In this document: in pieces, positions 6,796-14,409 of the stretch
Position numbering within the stretch: the stretch's first letter is position 1
Layout of the letters: each line of letters starts with the position of its first letter
Origin: Paenibacillus paridis
Lineage (GTDB): Bacteria; Bacillota; Bacilli; Paenibacillales; Paenibacillaceae
Direction of reading: 5' to 3'
NCBI RefSeq assembly: GCF_006345825.1
Contig: NZ_VCIX01000078.1
Coordinates: 58,882-122,881 of the forward strand
Length of the DNA: 64,000 bases
Program-made: the position numbers and the translations under genes
Notes under the pieces: model-generated
The model's database searches: none
Told to the model about the DNA's origin: nothing
Seen by the model: the letters and a program-made list of their open reading frames with translations, nothing else

Positions 6796-7791
6796 ATGAA
6801 ACGAAATACACGTACGATGGCAGGATTATTTCTTGTATTACTGTTAATGATCAGCACGGCCTGCGGAGCTGTAAATTCAGAATCCAATAAGACCACTTCG
6901 CCAACTGAGGAGCCCGTCACCACCAATACGGAAGCCTCCAATCAGCAGCGCGTCATAACCACCTTGAAGGGCGATATCAGTATTCCATCCAATCCGCAAA
7001 AGGTCATTGGACTCTCTGTCGTATATCCTGAGTTCCTGTATGCGCTTGGTGTTACGCCAATTGCGGTACAAAACTACCATGAGGACTTTCCTTCCTACCT
7101 GCAGGAACCGTTTAAAGATACGGTGAAAATGGGAATTGCCCAAACGCCTAACTTTGAAGCGATTCTTGCCGCTGAGCCCGACTTGATTATCGCGCCTACT
7201 TGGTGGTCCGATAAGGACTACGATCAGCTATCCAAAATCGCCCCTACTGTGCTTTTGCCTCAACGGGATAATTGGCGCGAGGAGCTTATGGATATTGCGG
7301 ATGTTCTTGATAAGAAAAGCCTAGCCGAAAAGGTCATTCAAGACTTGCAAACCAAAGAGGCCGAAGCCAAAGAAAAGCTTCATAGCCTTGTCGGAGACCA
7401 AACGGTTATGTATATGATGATCATGGCTAAGGAAATCGTCATCTACGGGGAAAATATCGACCGGGGCAGCTTCATCCATAAGCAACTGGGCCTAAAGCCT
7501 ATTCCGGAATACCCACAAACGGAGCTCAGCCTTTCGATTTCTCTAGAGAAAATACCCGAATATAATCCTGACCATATTATTTTGCAGCTTGATGATGAAG
7601 CCAGCGAACAAGTTCAGGACAGATACAAAGAGATGCTGGAAAGCTCATTATGGAAAAATATGACCGCTGTGAAGAATAATCAAGTCTATACGATGGGAGG
7701 CAAGGAATGGTTTAGTCTCGGCATGTCTCCTCTAGCAGACAGCTTTGCTATTGACGAGGTCGTTCGTGCCTTTGAAAATAAACAAAAATAA
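6796..7791 (+). CDS. Siderophore-binding lipoprotein (pair C)
   Basis: 331 residues; ATG at 6796 behind AGGAGGGG. The lipoprotein signal (basic N-terminus, L-F-L-V-L-L-L-M core, lipobox S-T-A-C) is followed by a Ser/Thr/Glu-rich spacer and a FhuD/FepB-like domain: L-K-G-D-I-S-I-P strand, A-E-P-D-L-I-I-A, S-K-I-A-P-T-V and A-V-K-N-N-Q-V. Membrane-anchored, facing outward, binding a ferric siderophore. Placed behind its own Fur box after a Btr-like activator. No transporter subunits are nearby. Confidence 0.88.
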   Translation: MKRNTRTMAGLFLVLLLMISTACGAVNSESNKTTSPTEEPVTTNTEASNQQRVITTLKGDISIPSNPQKVIGLSVVYPEFLYALGVTPIAVQNYHEDFPSYLQEPFKDTVKMGIAQTPNFEAILAAEPDLIIAPTWWSDKDYDQLSKIAPTVLLPQRDNWREELMDIADVLDKKSLAEKVIQDLQTKEAEAKEKLHSLVGDQTVMYMMIMAKEIVIYGENIDRGSFIHKQLGLKPIPEYPQTELSLSISLEKIPEYNPDHIILQLDDEASEQVQDRYKEMLESSLWKNMTAVKNNQVYTMGGKEWFSLGMSPLADSFAIDEVVRAFENKQK

Positions 7792-7961
7792 AAGGATGGC
7801 TTGCATGAGCACGATTGACTTTTGACAGCTGGAAGTGAATTTTTTGCTTACGTTAGATGCATTGGGAAGCACCGTGCTTGCCCTGCAAGCCTTCGATCTT
7901 ACAAAGTCTGACAAGATACTGCATCTCATCCATGTATGTAGCCCACTCATCAAAACCAAGG

Positions 7962-7987
7962 AGCGGCCCGTAGCGGCCGCTTTTTTT
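7962..7987 (+). terminator. Intrinsic terminator
   Basis: AGCGGCC (7962-7968), 6-nt loop, GGCCGCT (7975-7981), then a T run. It lies 170 nt after the pair C lipoprotein and would end that transcript. Confidence 0.85.
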
Positions 7988-8056
7988 CTGCAGCTGGTAT
8001 GCGAGTGGTACAAAAAGACTTACTTCCCGCAACAATATTTATTTAAATCATCCTAT

Positions 8057-8091
8057 AAAAAAAAGCAATTGCCCAGATATAGGACAATTGC
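8057..8091 (-). terminator. Intrinsic terminator of the DUF2628-like gene
   Basis: On the minus strand GCAATTG-t-CC pairs with GG-g-CAATTGC around a 7-nt loop and is followed by eight T (8064-8057). Confidence 0.85.
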
Positions 8092-8123
8092 ATAGATAGC
8101 ATTCCACCGATAAAGCGGACTGA

Positions 8124-8453
8124 CTATGTACGTGGGACAGCCTCAAAAGCGGCCACGATTCCAGCCTTTTGCAGCGACGCTTGATCTTGCACGTTAGCTG
8201 GGCGGTAGCCCTTTTCTAACAATTCTTTAACGTACATTTTGTTATAAATAAAAGAAAAGATAATACCCGGAAGCCAAGCCCCAAAACCTAAAGTAAATAC
8301 TCCAACGGCAGTTGCGGCGACAAACATAATAGCAGCCCATTTCAAATCGCCTCTAAAAAGAGCTGGGAAAAATCCAAAGAAAAAAGTAGTCCAACTAAAA
8401 CCAATTTTTACTTCTTTCAAGCCACCAGCCGCATTGACCAATTGTACGTGCAT
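8124..8453 (-). CDS. Small DUF2628/HrgC-like membrane protein
   Basis: 109 residues with a K-V/I-G-F-S-W-T-T-F-F-F-G-F-F-P motif near residues 16-30, a polar R-G-D-L-K-W turn, and two further hydrophobic segments to about residue 73, then a soluble C-terminal tail of about 35 residues. This pattern occurs in small Firmicutes membrane proteins assigned to the DUF2628/HrgC group, for which no function is established. It is a monocistronic gene with its own terminator. The family assignment is from memory of the motif. Confidence 0.6.
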   Translation of the reverse strand: MHVQLVNAAGGLKEVKIGFSWTTFFFGFFPALFRGDLKWAAIMFVAATAVGVFTLGFGAWLPGIIFSFIYNKMYVKELLEKGYRPANVQDQASLQKAGIVAAFEAVPRT

Positions 8454-8641
8454 GAATACATCTCTCCCTATAAATTTTTTCCAATTATAATTCGATTATA
8501 GGTAAATAGTAGTAATTTGTCGATATTTATTTTATTTTCCTAAATAAACTAATTTTAATGATCCTTAAGAACTACATCCTCAGAAGCATGCATTCTATTT
8601 TTCCTAAGCTGTTTACGGTTTTGATAGACAGCTCTCATCCA

Positions 8642-10006
8642 TTAGTCGGATTCCTTCCTCATATACTGCCTTACCTTCTCCCTAATTTCCAGGTTGCTGT
8701 CATGCAGCAGCTCATCCCAAACAGTAGAAGGCAACCAATGATTAGCAATCAAAATATCGATAAACCCTTCCCTACAGCTCGTGCACCTACCTTCACGATA
8801 AATATGCAAAATTAAATCAATACTAGAAGGGTCCTTCTGCTTCTCAAAGATATGCATGACATCTAGAGCCCGATCATGAAAGGCATCCTTATTTTGTTTC
8901 TTCAATAAAATCCGCTCAACAATAGTTAAATCCTGCTGCTTATAGTTAAGCTCAAGAAGTTCTAAAGCATAATGATGCGGCTGCTCATCTTGCAGCAGTT
9001 CAAGCGCAAATTCATGCACGGCCTCTGATTCTATGTTTCTCAAGGCTAAGATCGCATAATTGGAAATGCTTTTTTTAGGGGAACGAGCTAAAGACAATAG
9101 GAACTCTTCAGATAAGGGGAATTTTCTTTTTAGAAAAATATTAAGATAGAGGCAAAGCTTTTTCTCATTTGTCTGTTTTAACAAGTCTTCTGCTGCAAGC
9201 CGCAAATCGTGATCCGAAGCTTTCTTACCCCAAAAATGATAAAAAAATCGATGTTTGCTCGTATCTTTTTGTGAAATGGAATCGCGGATCTCCTCATAGG
9301 GAATAAGCTCATATGGTGTTCTGCTGCTCTCTCGGTTCCTATATTCCATCACAGAGTTCAAGTAGGCACTCACGTATAAATGATGACTTTGGGACCGGAA
9401 GAACGCATCGACGGCATCTTCGCCTAATTGCTCAATTGCATAATTATAGGTAAAATCAATTTCCACGTAATCATCATCTACGATCTTCTTCCCGATCACT
9501 TCCACGACGCGCTTTAGTCCATTCTGTTTATCTATAGCGATTAGTTCCTCATCACCAATAAAACAATTCCACGCTTGGCTAAACTGAAAGGATTTCCGTA
9601 TCGCCTCTCTGGCTTCTTCGTTTCCATCTTCTGCAAAACGCCTCGCAAGTCGGAGCATTTGCTGCGTATCATATTCTTCCTCAGACGATAACAAATGATC
9701 GAGCACTTCTTTTTGTATACGGCTTGAAAATCCCGAGTACTTTACTGCCTCGTATAAGTATTCCGTTCTTTCCGTTTCCACTTGCGGATCATAAGCCGTA
9801 TTCCGAACACAGGCTTGCACGATCGTATGGATATACTTTTTTTGCGGTTTATTGCTATGGCTAATTAAATGCAGCAGCGGTGCGCCTAATCCCTTGAATA
9901 GTTGTTCCCGGAATGATTGAACTAGCAATTCCGTCCCTCCTACCTCTACGAATTCAAAATGTCCATCTCCTAGGCAAATCATTTTGCGCGAATGAATAGG
10001 ATTCAT
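8642..10006 (-). CDS. Alpha-helical solenoid (HEAT-like) protein, function unknown
   Basis: 454 residues, no signal peptide and no membrane segment, so probably cytoplasmic. The sequence is rich in Leu/Glu/Lys with repeated short helix pairs, most clearly from about residue 290 onward (A-I-L-A-L-R-N-I-E-S-E-A-V-H-E-F-A-L-E-L-L-Q-type units), which resembles HEAT/Armadillo scaffolding. Residues 125-145 and 180-200 contain no catalytic motif I can name. I do not recognise the family. It is convergent with neither siderophore pair in an operon sense: it reads away from the pair D regulator, with 100 nt between starts. A protein-protein interaction scaffold is the best guess. Confidence 0.6.
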   Translation of the reverse strand: MNPIHSRKMICLGDGHFEFVEVGGTELLVQSFREQLFKGLGAPLLHLISHSNKPQKKYIHTIVQACVRNTAYDPQVETERTEYLYEAVKYSGFSSRIQKEVLDHLLSSEEEYDTQQMLRLARRFAEDGNEEAREAIRKSFQFSQAWNCFIGDEELIAIDKQNGLKRVVEVIGKKIVDDDYVEIDFTYNYAIEQLGEDAVDAFFRSQSHHLYVSAYLNSVMEYRNRESSRTPYELIPYEEIRDSISQKDTSKHRFFYHFWGKKASDHDLRLAAEDLLKQTNEKKLCLYLNIFLKRKFPLSEEFLLSLARSPKKSISNYAILALRNIESEAVHEFALELLQDEQPHHYALELLELNYKQQDLTIVERILLKKQNKDAFHDRALDVMHIFEKQKDPSSIDLILHIYREGRCTSCREGFIDILIANHWLPSTVWDELLHDSNLEIREKVRQYMRKESD

Positions 10007-10106
10007 TTATACTTATCTGAAAGACTACTATGCTAGCCACAGGAATGGAAGCCGCGATCGATTCATTTCCATAATAAACAGCAACTTAGAAGGAGTTGGC
10101 ACTCAT

Positions 10107-11750
10107 ATGGAGCATTCAGGAATTCCCCTTCTCAAAAACATGTATGCTTATTCGGCAGCCTTGCAGGCGATAGACTGCACGTATCACCGGGATACTTATA
10201 GCTTATTATTCATAGATGCTTCATCAGCTACACTGACGATTCATAAACATTCACATAGGCTCAGTGGCTTTACCTGTATATCTTTGCCGCCAAATACTCC
10301 GCTCCATATTTACCAGGATGCAAAGGAGAGTCTTCATTCGCCTACCGATCAGCTTCGTTTATATGCTTGCGAATATGAATGGATCTGCGAGGAGCCTGCG
10401 AATGATCCTCCACTTTTGCCAACGCTGGTTGAGCAAAATAGTACTATTTTGTTGGATCAGATATCCGCCTTGTACGATTCCTACGAAAATAGGCTCTATC
10501 ATAGCATATCACAGCGGCTTCCCTTACAGGCAAAGTTCATGACTCTATTCGCTGATGCATGGTGGGCGCTCGAACAGCCTGCTTCCATTTCGTTCACCAA
10601 AACATTAGACGGTATCGATCAAGTTATAGCTTATCTGCACACCCATTATGATCGCAAAATCCAGCGAGAGGATGCGGTGATCATGTCCGGGTTAAGTTTG
10701 CGGCAGTTTACGTTAAGCTTCAAGCAGCGTACCGGCTATACCTTTGTCGAATACCTTAATCGCATAAGGATCGACAAGGTTAAGGCCATGATGCTTCAGT
10801 CTCGCCAATCATTAAATGAATTAGCCCGTCAAGTCGGTTATACGGACGAATTTTATTTAAGCCGGAAATTCAAACAAGTTACCGGAATGTCCCCCACCGT
10901 CTACTTGCGCAAGCCCTTGAAAATTGCATCCTTGGACCATGCCTATACGCTGGATTTGTTGTCGCTCGGTGTCACGCCCTGCACGGCTATCACAGATACC
11001 TGGGTAAATCATCGTTTCCAGCTTTCCCAAGTTACTCGTTCGTTTCAACCGCTCTATTGGCAGACAAAGCAAGCCGAGCGCCTTGAAGTGCTGCAACGTG
11101 TTAAGCCTGATATTATTCTCCATCCACTGATGGATGCAGGCGACGATGGCCAGCTTGAACCGTATCGCCCTTTAGGCTTGGTCATACAGATCCCATGGCG
11201 CGGGATCAGCTGGAAACAACATTTTATGAATATTGCTCAAATTACGGGTTTGGAAGCACAAGCCTACCGCTGGTTGGAATATTTTGAGCACCGGGCAGGT
11301 CACGCACGCGAATCCTTAAAACGGGAATTAGATTCCCAAACCAAAATTGCCATCATAAATGTACGCAGCGACCGTTTGCTCATTTATGCCCATGGCTACA
11401 TGGGAGCTGATTTGCTTTATGATATCTTGCAGTTGACACCTCCTCCGGCTGTGAGGGCGATGCGCGTTCAAGGATTAGAGCACCCAGAGCTTTCTATCCC
11501 TCAATTGCCTCTTTACGATGCCGACCACTATTTTGTATCCATTGAGAATAATCAAGCCGCGAGGCTACGAGCAGCAGAGATGATGAAGAGTCCCGAATGG
11601 ATGACTCGGACGGCTGTGAAGCAACGATGCGTGTACCCGGTGGATATGACGAAATGGTACGGCTACGGACCCGCTGCCTTGGATGCACAATTAGACGATG
11701 TCATGCACTATCTTCTGCCCAATCGTCCAAAGAAACAGGTATCATTCTGA
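10107..11750 (+). CDS. Btr-like AraC regulator with C-terminal siderophore-binding domain (pair D)
   Basis: 547 residues from ATG at 10107 with AAGGAG 10 nt upstream. About 1-165 is an AraC sensory part, 188-282 the double HTH (M-S-G-L-S-L-R-Q-F-T and L-A-R-Q-V-G-Y-T-D), and 285-547 a binding-protein-like domain (V-K-P-D-I-I-L-H strand; A-V-K-Q-R-C-V near the end) with no signal peptide. Same architecture as the regulator at 5027-6667 and as B. subtilis Btr: a cytoplasmic sensor of imported ferri-siderophore that activates the adjacent uptake gene. No Fur site is seen directly upstream. Confidence 0.85.
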   Translation: MEHSGIPLLKNMYAYSAALQAIDCTYHRDTYSLLFIDASSATLTIHKHSHRLSGFTCISLPPNTPLHIYQDAKESLHSPTDQLRLYACEYEWICEEPANDPPLLPTLVEQNSTILLDQISALYDSYENRLYHSISQRLPLQAKFMTLFADAWWALEQPASISFTKTLDGIDQVIAYLHTHYDRKIQREDAVIMSGLSLRQFTLSFKQRTGYTFVEYLNRIRIDKVKAMMLQSRQSLNELARQVGYTDEFYLSRKFKQVTGMSPTVYLRKPLKIASLDHAYTLDLLSLGVTPCTAITDTWVNHRFQLSQVTRSFQPLYWQTKQAERLEVLQRVKPDIILHPLMDAGDDGQLEPYRPLGLVIQIPWRGISWKQHFMNIAQITGLEAQAYRWLEYFEHRAGHARESLKRELDSQTKIAIINVRSDRLLIYAHGYMGADLLYDILQLTPPPAVRAMRVQGLEHPELSIPQLPLYDADHYFVSIENNQAARLRAAEMMKSPEWMTRTAVKQRCVYPVDMTKWYGYGPAALDAQLDDVMHYLLPNRPKKQVSF

Positions 11751-11780
11751 CATGTACATGATCTGATGAACTTGCTATCA

Positions 11781-11809
11781 TTGTTAATGATAATGAGAAT
11801 CATTATATA
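11781..11809 (+). promoter_or_regulatory. Fur-controlled promoter of the pair D lipoprotein
   Basis: TTGTTA (11781-11786), 17 nt, TATATA (11804-11809). The spacer and -10 are overlapped by a Fur box at 11789-11807 that matches 17 of 19 consensus positions (GATAATGAGAATCATTATA), the best 19-mer match outside the two coding ones. Confidence 0.82.
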
Positions 11810-11826
11810 CAGGGGGCATATGGACA

Positions 11827-12822
11827 ATGGGTAGGAAAAGGATCATACTGATATGTTTTATGGCAGTGGTCATGCTTGTAGGAATGATCGCCTGCAGCAA
11901 TACGAAAAATTCGGAGAACAAAGCAGGCAATCCGGCCGCATCTCCGGCGACAGATAACGCGTCAGCTAACAACAATGCAGCGACTGATGTGGGGAATGAA
12001 AAGTCTACCCGCCTATACGAACATATGGCAGGCAGCTCAGAGATTCCTGTCAAAGCAGAACGTGTGGTCACGGACTGGTACTATGGTCAACTCGTTGCCC
12101 TTGGAATCAAGCCTATAGGCACAGATGATTATGTATTAAATAATCACCCTTTCATCGAGAAAGAGGGTACGGAAAGTATTGGGCAATCTTTGGAGAAGAT
12201 CATCGAGCTTCAGCCTGACTTGATTATTTCCTGGGGAGCGACAAAATACGATGAATTCTCGAAAATCGCTCCAACGGTTCCCTTGGAATTAAGCGGCGGG
12301 CCAAAAGAGTCCGTACGGATTTTCGGAGAAATTCTTGGCCGGGAGGCCGAAGCGGAACAATGGATTACTCAATTCGATAACAAGGTACAAGCTGCAAGGG
12401 AGAAGGTCTCTCATACCATTAAAGAAGATGAAACGTTTACGATCTTTAACATCTGGAAAAACAAATTGCGTGTTTACGGATTTGTAAATATGGGCGGCTA
12501 CGCCCTCTATGAAGGCCTGCAAGTCACGCCTGCGCCAAAAGTCGATGAAGTGTTCCGCAATTCCGAGGAATGGTACCGCGAAATCTCGTACGAAGTCATA
12601 TCGGAATTCGCTGGCGATCACATTATTTTGACCACTTACGACCCCGAGGGCACCTCAACTGTCCTCAAGGACCTTGAAGCCAGCGCCATCTGGAATAATC
12701 TTGATGCAGTCAAAAATGGACGTGTGCACACGATTGACTATAACTCCCTGTATAATGACGACCCTATCGCCATTGAGAATCAGGTTGAACTATTAGCTGA
12801 AGCAATCCTTGCTGGACGTTAA
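11827..12822 (+). CDS. Siderophore-binding lipoprotein (pair D)
   Basis: 331 residues; ATG at 11827 with AGGGGG 10 nt upstream. Signal: M-G-R-K-R then a hydrophobic core and lipobox M-I-A-C. A Thr/Ala/Asn-rich spacer leads to a FhuD/FepB-like domain with E-L-Q-P-D-L-I-I-S, S-K-I-A-P-T-V and A-V-K-N-G-R-V. It is more similar in layout to the pair B protein than to pair C (both share the N-x-P-F-x-x-K/G block after the first strand and D-D/D-P-I-A near the C-terminus). Binds a ferric siderophore outside the membrane; iron-repressed by the upstream Fur box. Confidence 0.88.
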   Translation: MGRKRIILICFMAVVMLVGMIACSNTKNSENKAGNPAASPATDNASANNNAATDVGNEKSTRLYEHMAGSSEIPVKAERVVTDWYYGQLVALGIKPIGTDDYVLNNHPFIEKEGTESIGQSLEKIIELQPDLIISWGATKYDEFSKIAPTVPLELSGGPKESVRIFGEILGREAEAEQWITQFDNKVQAAREKVSHTIKEDETFTIFNIWKNKLRVYGFVNMGGYALYEGLQVTPAPKVDEVFRNSEEWYREISYEVISEFAGDHIILTTYDPEGTSTVLKDLEASAIWNNLDAVKNGRVHTIDYNSLYNDDPIAIENQVELLAEAILAGR

Positions 12823-12833
12823 AAAAACAAATC

Positions 12834-12874
12834 AAAAAACGCCATTACTGCAACAATGCAGTATGGCGTTTTTT
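12834..12874 (+). terminator. Intrinsic terminator after pair D
   Basis: AAAAACGCCAT and ATGGCGTTTTT form the base of a long stem extended by CTGCA/TGCAG, loop CAA. It works in both directions and could also end the CsbD transcript. Confidence 0.9.
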
Positions 12875-12929
12875 GGCTTAGCTTGCCTGACGCCGTTCTC
12901 CTAATGGGAGAGCTCGCGCCATTCATTAG

Positions 12930-13112
12930 CTACCTGCTGATTTTATCCTTTAGTTCTCCTAATTTCTCCTGTGCGGTGCCTTTAAGCTTGTCTAGCTTGC
13001 CTTCAGCCTGCAGCTTCTTATTATCTGTGGCCTCACCATATCGATCTTTCACTTCGCCTTTGGCCTGGTTCGCCATGCCTTTAACTTTATCCTCTAGCCC
13101 ATTGGTTTTCAT
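12930..13112 (-). CDS. CsbD family stress protein
   Basis: 60 residues from ATG at 13112, which has GAGGAG at a 9-nt spacing; an in-frame ATG three codons upstream abuts the SD and is unlikely. The sequence is the CsbD pattern: L-E-D-K-V-K-G-M-A-N-Q-A-K-G-E-V-K-D near the start and two K-L-x-A-E-G-K-L-D-K-L-K-G-type helices, highly charged and without a membrane segment. CsbD proteins are general-stress proteins of unknown biochemistry, sigma-B controlled in Bacillus. A sigma-B type promoter is visible upstream. Confidence 0.93.
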   Translation of the reverse strand: MKTNGLEDKVKGMANQAKGEVKDRYGEATDNKKLQAEGKLDKLKGTAQEKLGELKDKISR

Positions 13113-13147
13113 GGTTACCATCTCCTCTGTCGTTGTATGCTCTTATC

Positions 13148-13173
13148 TTACCTCCAAGCGGGCATTTTGAAAC
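13148..13173 (-). promoter_or_regulatory. Sigma-B type promoter of the CsbD gene
   Basis: Minus strand: GTTTCA (13173-13168), 14 nt, AGGTAA (13153-13148). This matches the GTTT - N13-15 - GGGTAW pattern of general-stress promoters and lies 36 nt upstream of the start codon. Confidence 0.7.
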
Positions 13174-13205
13174 ATTCACGTAAGATAGAAGAGCGCATTA
13201 TTCCA

Positions 13206-13814
13206 TTAAAAGTAAGTCCCCAGTGAAACACCTGAAGCGATAATCCATGGTGAGCTGACGGCGACGCGATAGGTTCCGTAGGGCTGGCCAGTGGCAAGCG
13301 GATACCAGCTAGTCACCGTTTGGCCTGCCCCCACGTAGACCGAAGTTGTGCCTACGCTCACCTCCCCGGAGCTTGTTACCCGGTAAAGCGTAATATACAT
13401 CGTTGTTCCGTAATCGCTGCGTGGATTCGTAAGCGTGGCGCCCATCCGAATATTGCCATACAGACCGGAGAAGGTCCAGCTGTCGTTGACAGAGGGCGTA
13501 CTGACCACAACCGTAGACTCGGCGGTTTGTCCGTCACTGCTTCTTGCTACTACCTTGAACCAGACCGCTGAGCTCGGAATAACCGATACCGTATAATTCC
13601 TGCTGCTGGTCGTCGTAACATAATTACCATCTTTGTAAATATCAAAGTTCACTGCATTTGAAGAGGTCCAATTGAAGCTCACGGAATGATAATAAGCATT
13701 ATAGCTAATCACGGGTGTTGACGGTGCGCTTGCGAACACAGAGGTAGCAAACGCTGGGATTAGCATAAAGATTAGGGTCAATGACAAAAAAGCCTTCGAA
13801 ATACGCATTTTCAT
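13206..13814 (-). CDS. Secreted protein with a fibronectin-III-like domain
   Basis: 202 residues. A Sec signal peptide (basic M-K-M-R-I-S-K, hydrophobic core, A-S-V-F-A cleavage region near residue 28) precedes an FN3-like beta sandwich (about 30-108: P-S-T-P-V-I-S-Y, V-S-F-N-W-T-S, N-F-D-I-Y-K-D-G, W-F-K-V-V-A). A second beta-rich domain (110-202) contains no catalytic motif I recognise. It may be an adhesin or carbohydrate-binding accessory protein. It is monocistronic. ATG at 13814 has a GAGAGGACGG site. Confidence 0.7.
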   Translation of the reverse strand: MKMRISKAFLSLTLIFMLIPAFATSVFASAPSTPVISYNAYYHSVSFNWTSSNAVNFDIYKDGNYVTTTSSRNYTVSVIPSSAVWFKVVARSSDGQTAESTVVVSTPSVNDSWTFSGLYGNIRMGATLTNPRSDYGTTMYITLYRVTSSGEVSVGTTSVYVGAGQTVTSWYPLATGQPYGTYRVAVSSPWIIASGVSLGTYF

Positions 13815-14221
13815 AAAATCCGTCCTCTCTCTTCTTTAAATGTTCTCCGTTGTCTACAAACTTTCTATTCATGCTGTGTTTGCAGCAGGCTTGTCCGTTG
13901 TTGCTCAATCACCTCCTTTTAATGTTCTAAATTCCAGACAAACCCATAGTAGCACCGCATTTCCAGTCACACAACGCCATATGAGCAATGCGATAAGATT
14001 ACACATGAAAAGATAATTCAACCCCAGTATTTGTATAAAACAAGCGATAAACAGATGTTTAAACCTAGATGCCGCCACCGCATATCCAAGGCTTAAACAA
14101 TAATAATGCACATGATAATCGTAGGAATGCATCTTCAGCATGCGATGCAACTGCTTTATGCTAGGATTATAAGATCGTTCACAGCGCCGCATGGTTATGC
14201 CATATTACCTGCCGATTTTGC

Positions 14222-14246
14222 AACCAATATTAGACTAATATTGGTT
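14222..14246. promoter_or_regulatory. Perfect 25-bp palindrome followed by a T-rich tract
   Basis: AACCAATATTAG, a central A, then CTAATATTGGTT and TTATTTATTT. GC content is low for a terminator stem, so this could be an operator for the downstream GH87 gene, or a weak terminator on the + strand. Confidence 0.5.
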
Positions 14247-14359
14247 TTATTTATTTGTGGCTTACAGGCATGGCAATATGCAAAATGGGTTAGCGGCGTT
14301 TATTCATATCCCATAATTAAGGAGGTGGTTTCAAAAGAGAACGCCGGTCTGCGCAAAAA

Positions 14360-14373
14360 TGAAAGCGCATTAA
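14360..14373 (+). promoter_or_regulatory. Candidate CcpA (cre) site upstream of the GH87 gene
   Basis: TGAAAGCGCATTAA agrees with the cre consensus TGWAARCGYTWWCW at 12 of 14 positions. It sits 36 nt before the start codon, a position suited to carbon-catabolite repression. Confidence 0.4.
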
Positions 14374-14409
14374 TTGTTGTTTGGTTAAAAATATACTAGG
14401 AGGTTTTTT

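Larger units (their letters stand above)
7792..8123. other. Gene-free spacer between pair C and the DUF2628-like gene
   Basis: No credible gene. Short open frames exist on both strands but lack ribosome-binding sites and recognisable similarity. The region holds two convergent terminators (7962-7987 and 8057-8091). Confidence 0.5.
13815..14409. other. Intergenic region upstream of the GH87 gene
   Basis: 595 bases between divergent secreted-protein genes. It contains a perfect 12-1-12 palindrome (14222-14246), a strong but orphan SD-like AAGGAGGTGG (14323-14332), another on the minus strand (GGAGGTGATTG near 13913), and a cre-like site (14360-14373). No convincing gene. Confidence 0.5.

Noticed and set aside
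7853..8035. Short frames on both strands between the pair C lipoprotein and the DUF2628-like gene
   Set aside because: No SD, overlap with two terminators, no recognisable protein.
13705..13908. 67-residue minus-strand frame next to an AGGAGGTGA sequence
   Set aside because: Its TTG start lies only 3 nt from the SD core and the frame overlaps the signal peptide of the secreted FN3 protein; no similarity.
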